The position numbers and the translations under genes were made by a program. The notes under the pieces are model-generated. The model saw only the letters and a program-made list of their open reading frames with translations, had not been told where the DNA came from and made no database searches. Below, one piece after another: positions 61,492 through 64,000 of a stretch of DNA of 64,000 nt. Numbering within the stretch: the first letter of the stretch is position 1; every line of letters begins with the position of its first letter. Source of the DNA: UBA3102 sp964413055 (GTDB taxonomy: Bacteria; Bacillota; Desulfotomaculia; Desulfotomaculales; Pelotomaculaceae); contig CAYPRB010000008.1 in NCBI GenBank assembly GCA_964413055.1, positions 62,001-126,000 on the forward strand, in the 5' to 3' direction.

Positions 61492-62295
61492 TTGAAATTG
61501 AATTCGAGGTTTGCCGTCACTACTTCTCGCCGTCCGTTATCAAAGCAGATGGATAGTGCAAGAAGGATTGCCGGAGAGTTAAAATTCCCTTTTATTCATA
61601 GGAACGAACTGTCGCTGGAGGATTTTTTAAAAAAATATTTTATTGATGGAATTGTGGTGGTGTCCCGACAAAGAATATCTTGTATTTATAAGGGGCAGGA
61701 GTTCTTTTTTCATCCCGGAATGGCCAGGTTACGCATAATGGAGCTAATAAATGGAAAAACTGATCCAATGATTAAAGCCATGTCGCTCCAAAGTGGAGAA
61801 TCTGTTCTTGATTGTACCATGGGACTTGGGAATGATGTCATTGTGGCGAGTTTTGTGTCCGGCGTGAAAGGTAAGGTGACCGGACTAGAAAGCTCTATAT
61901 TAATATCCACGCTGGTTCGTTATGGTTTGTCATCTTTTCCAGAAACGAAAAAAGACCTGGCACTTGCAATGCGCAGAGTGGAAGTTATTAATACTGATTA
62001 TAACGAATATCTGGCAAATTTACCACCTCGTAGCTATGATGTTATCTATTTTGATCCCATGTTCCGAAATCCTGTAAATCATTCACCGGCCATTAATGCC
62101 GTGAGGTTTTTGGCCAACCCGGAACCTGTTGACCGTCATGCTGTTGAGTTGGCATCCAGAGCAGCGGTAAAAAAGGTAATTATGAAGGAGAGACGCGGAA
62201 GTACTGAATTTGAGCGTTTAGGGTTCAGAACGGTTATGGGGGGTAAGTATGCACCAGTGGTGTACGGAGTAATAGATCTGCAGGGGTCGATGTAA
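61492..62295 (+). CDS. Class I SAM-dependent methyltransferase, RsmJ-like
   Basis: 267 residues. SAM motif I is VLDCTMGLGNDVIVAS and the catalytic-type motif is YFDPMFRNP, as in the RsmJ (16S rRNA G1516) group; substrate not proven. TTG 61492 with GGAAGG five bases upstream, directly after the mutL stop; its own stop overlaps miaA by one base. Part of the mutL–miaA operon. Confidence 0.82.
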   Translation: MKLNSRFAVTTSRRPLSKQMDSARRIAGELKFPFIHRNELSLEDFLKKYFIDGIVVVSRQRISCIYKGQEFFFHPGMARLRIMELINGKTDPMIKAMSLQSGESVLDCTMGLGNDVIVASFVSGVKGKVTGLESSILISTLVRYGLSSFPETKKDLALAMRRVEVINTDYNEYLANLPPRSYDVIYFDPMFRNPVNHSPAINAVRFLANPEPVDRHAVELASRAAVKKVIMKERRGSTEFERLGFRTVMGGKYAPVVYGVIDLQGSM

Positions 62296-63245
62296 TGAAT
62301 AAAAGAATTGAGCAATTACAACCCCTCGTAATTATAACCGGGCCAACGGCTACCGGAAAAAGTGAAGTTGGTGTAATGGTAGCGAAAAGTATTTGCGGTG
62401 AAATAGTTTCGGCCGATTCAATGCTTATTTATCGGGGTATGGATATTGGAACCGCGAAACCTACGGGAAGAGATATGCACGGTATTCCTCACCATATGAT
62501 TGATATTGTAGACCCGGATGAGGAGTACAGTGTGGCGTTATTCCAGAAACAGGCACGTGAAGTGATTGGAGATATACATAAAAGAAATAAAGTGCCGATA
62601 TTAGTCGGTGGCACGGGGTTGTATATCAGAGCGGTAATCGATGACTATGAATTTAGCGGGATAAGGGGCAACCGATATTTTAGGGAGCTTCTTTTCAAAG
62701 AAGAGGAAAAAAACGGTGCCGGTATACTGCACAACCGCTTGTCGGAAGTAGATCCGGCTACCGCTTCAAAGCTGCATCCAAGAGATATCAGGCGTATAAT
62801 TCGTGCTCTGGAAGTGTATTACATTGCCGGTAAACCTATATCGATTTATCAAAGGGACAAAGATAATTGTTCCTTATATCAATCAATCATGTTTGGATTA
62901 TTTATGGAAAGGGAAAAATTATACCAACGGATTGAACATAGAGTGGATAAAATGATTGATTTAGGGCTTATCGAAGAGGTGCGGGGTTTATTACATCGTG
63001 GATATCATAAGGAATTGAATTCCATGCGTGGTTTGGGATATAAGGAAATATCCTCTTTTTTGACAGGGGAATTATCAATGGAACAGGCAGTCAGTTTATT
63101 AAAGAGGAATACCAGGCGCTTTGCCAAAAGGCAGCTCACATGGTTTCGTCGTGATGACAGAATTATGTGGTTTGATGTCGAAAAATACGGAACAAAGAGA
63201 AAAGTGGCTGAAGAAATTGCCTTGTATGTAGAAGGAATATTATAA
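62295..63245 (+). CDS. miaA: tRNA dimethylallyltransferase MiaA
   Basis: 316 residues. P-loop GPTATGKSEV, ADSMLIYRGMDIGTAKP, VGGTGLYIRA and a C-terminal RRFAKRQLTWFRRD. It adds the dimethylallyl group to A37 of tRNAs reading U; MiaB then methylthiolates it. Overlaps the methyltransferase stop by one base; hfq follows after 50 bases, as in most bacteria. Confidence 0.96.
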   Translation: MNKRIEQLQPLVIITGPTATGKSEVGVMVAKSICGEIVSADSMLIYRGMDIGTAKPTGRDMHGIPHHMIDIVDPDEEYSVALFQKQAREVIGDIHKRNKVPILVGGTGLYIRAVIDDYEFSGIRGNRYFRELLFKEEEKNGAGILHNRLSEVDPATASKLHPRDIRRIIRALEVYYIAGKPISIYQRDKDNCSLYQSIMFGLFMEREKLYQRIEHRVDKMIDLGLIEEVRGLLHRGYHKELNSMRGLGYKEISSFLTGELSMEQAVSLLKRNTRRFAKRQLTWFRRDDRIMWFDVEKYGTKRKVAEEIALYVEGIL

Positions 63246-63295
63246 GGTTTATAGAAAAGGAAAAGAAAAACATTCAAACGGAGGGAGCCCCTACT

Positions 63296-63547
63296 ATGAC
63301 AAAACCCCAAATTAATTTACAGGATGCTTTTTTGAACCAGGTTAGAAAGGAGAATATTCCCGTTACTGTTTTCCTCGTCAATGGCTTTCAGTTAAAGGGG
63401 ATGGTCAGGGGTTTTGATAACTTTACAGTTATCCTTGAAAGTGACGGAAAACAATTAATGGTTTATAAACATGCAATATCAACCGTAAGTCCTCAAAAAC
63501 CTGTCAATACTTCTTTTTCTGAGGCGAAAAGCTCAGAAAGGATTTAA
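63296..63547 (+). CDS. hfq: RNA chaperone Hfq
   Basis: 83 residues. Sm1 region QDAFLNQVRKENIPVTVFLVNGFQL and the Sm2 signature YKHAIST are clear; the C-terminal tail is short as in Firmicutes. It binds sRNAs and A-rich mRNA segments. GGAGGGAG precedes ATG 63296. A terminator follows, and spoVK lies next. Confidence 0.96.
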   Translation: MTKPQINLQDAFLNQVRKENIPVTVFLVNGFQLKGMVRGFDNFTVILESDGKQLMVYKHAISTVSPQKPVNTSFSEAKSSERI

Positions 63548-63553
63548 AAATTG

Positions 63554-63587
63554 ACCCTTCCGTTCTCTACGGAGGGGTGATTTTTTT
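63554..63587 (+). terminator. Intrinsic terminator after hfq
   Basis: ACCCTTCCGT / ACGGAGGGGT 10-bp stem (one G·T pair) with a five-base loop, then GATTTTTTT. Confidence 0.9.
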
Positions 63588-63652
63588 AGTCGTTAAAATT
63601 TTTCCTTCGGCGTATAATATTTAAGAATCTTACGGTGAGGTGGCGGGAAGCA

Positions 63653-64000
63653 GTGAAAATAAAAATATGGAATAATCAGCAGACCGTCGTTGATGCGGGG
63701 GGGAAAAAAGAAGTTGGAAATGTAAAAAAAAATCACTCCGTCCAGTCAACCGGCAGGAAATTTAGTGCCGGGGAAGAAACGGGTTTGCAGAAAAACGCGC
63801 GTGAAATAATGTCGGAATTATATGCGCTTATTGGATTGTTTAGTGTGAAAAAACTAATAGAAGAAATTTATGCTTTTGTTGAAATTCAGAAATTAAGAAA
63901 TAAAGAAAAATTGGCCACGGAGCCCCTTGTTTTACATATGATATTTAAAGGTAACCCCGGCACCGGTAAAACAACTGTGGCTAGAATTCTTGGTAAACTT
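63653..64000 (+). CDS. spoVK: Stage V sporulation protein K (SpoVK), 3'-truncated
   Basis: 116 residues are visible; the frame is open to the right edge. After a low-complexity polar N-terminus of about 50 residues comes ELYALIGLFSVKKLIEEIYAF, then MIFKGNPGTGKTTVARILG, the Walker A of this AAA+ family (CbbX/SpoVK type). In Bacillus spoVK is needed for spore maturation and lies downstream of hfq. GTG 63653 is the likely start, with GAGGTGG and GGGAA upstream. Confidence 0.87.
   Translation, partial: MKIKIWNNQQTVVDAGGKKEVGNVKKNHSVQSTGRKFSAGEETGLQKNAREIMSELYALIGLFSVKKLIEEIYAFVEIQKLRNKEKLATEPLVLHMIFKGNPGTGKTTVARILGKL

Overview
The window reads as a chromosomal segment of an endospore-forming, low-to-moderate G+C Firmicute of the Peptococcaceae type (Desulfotomaculum/Pelotomaculum/Thermincola-like). 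This is an inference from gene content and order. The blocks dapA–RNase J–tepA–ylzJ–spoIIIE, rimO–pgsA–cinA–recA–recX–rny–ymdB–spoVS and miaB–mutS–mutL–miaA–hfq–spoVK follow the Bacillus/Clostridia order. Three sporulation-associated genes are present (spoIIIE, spoVS, spoVK), translation starts are often TTG or GTG behind strong Shine-Dalgarno (SD) sequences, and BadF-type CoA-dehydratase activases typical of anaerobes occur. No rRNA, tRNA, transposase, prophage or complete CRISPR array was found.

Layout. 1–9.8 kb: end of dapA, RNase J, an AT-rich orphan membrane gene, a ClpP-like protease (TepA), YlzJ, UppP, the DNA translocase SpoIIIE/FtsK, tRNA 2-selenouridine synthase and a RodZ-like protein. 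9.8–12.3 kb (minus strand): a FakB/DegV and FakA fatty-acid kinase pair. 12.5–16.6 kb: rimO, pgsA, and a two-gene unit encoding a single-pass membrane protein and a shortened FtsH-like protease. 16.7–23.3 kb: cinA, SOS-regulated recA with recX, a structured untranslated RNA, rny, an orphan gene, ymdB and spoVS. 23.4–26.8 kb: dipeptidase, PHP phosphoesterase, aminotransferase, small coiled-coil protein. 27–33.2 kb: DUF3842 gene and a cobalamin nucleotide-loop operon (cobU, cobQ, cbiB, cobS, cobD, cobC). 33.2–35.8 kb: small HTH protein, guaB, divergent acuA. 36–41.3 kb: a winged-helix/coiled-coil orphan and a TetR-controlled ABC export operon whose HlyD subunit is frameshifted. 41.3–44.3 kb (minus): a BadF activase with two DUF2229-type Fe-S proteins. 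44.6–52.2 kb: nudF, trehalose-synthase-type glycosyltransferase, minC, galT, a LarA-like protein, Asp23, a CitE-like lyase and two orphans. 52.5–64 kb: miaB, mutS, a hydantoinase-like gene and an AcuC-like deacetylase with an added Cys4 tail, mutL, a methyltransferase, miaA, hfq and the start of spoVK.

The most promising unexplained items are: (i) the recX–rny intergenic unit, with its own TTGACA-17-TACAAT promoter, four successive hairpins and an intrinsic terminator just before rny (a candidate sRNA or attenuated leader of the RNase Y gene); (ii) a 'split' FtsH-like protease in which the ATPase/peptidase lacks the extracytoplasmic domain and overlaps a separate single-pass membrane protein; (iii) a protein with three winged-helix modules, one resembling the RNA polymerase delta HARE-HTH domain, fused to a long coiled coil; (iv) a hydantoinase-like/deacetylase pair inside the mutS–mutL interval; (v) a solitary type I-E-like CRISPR repeat. 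Regulatory sites visible directly include a LexA (SOS) box at recA, a TetR operator palindrome, a candidate sigma-H promoter at spoVS, and a set of extended -10 promoters (TGnTATAAT).
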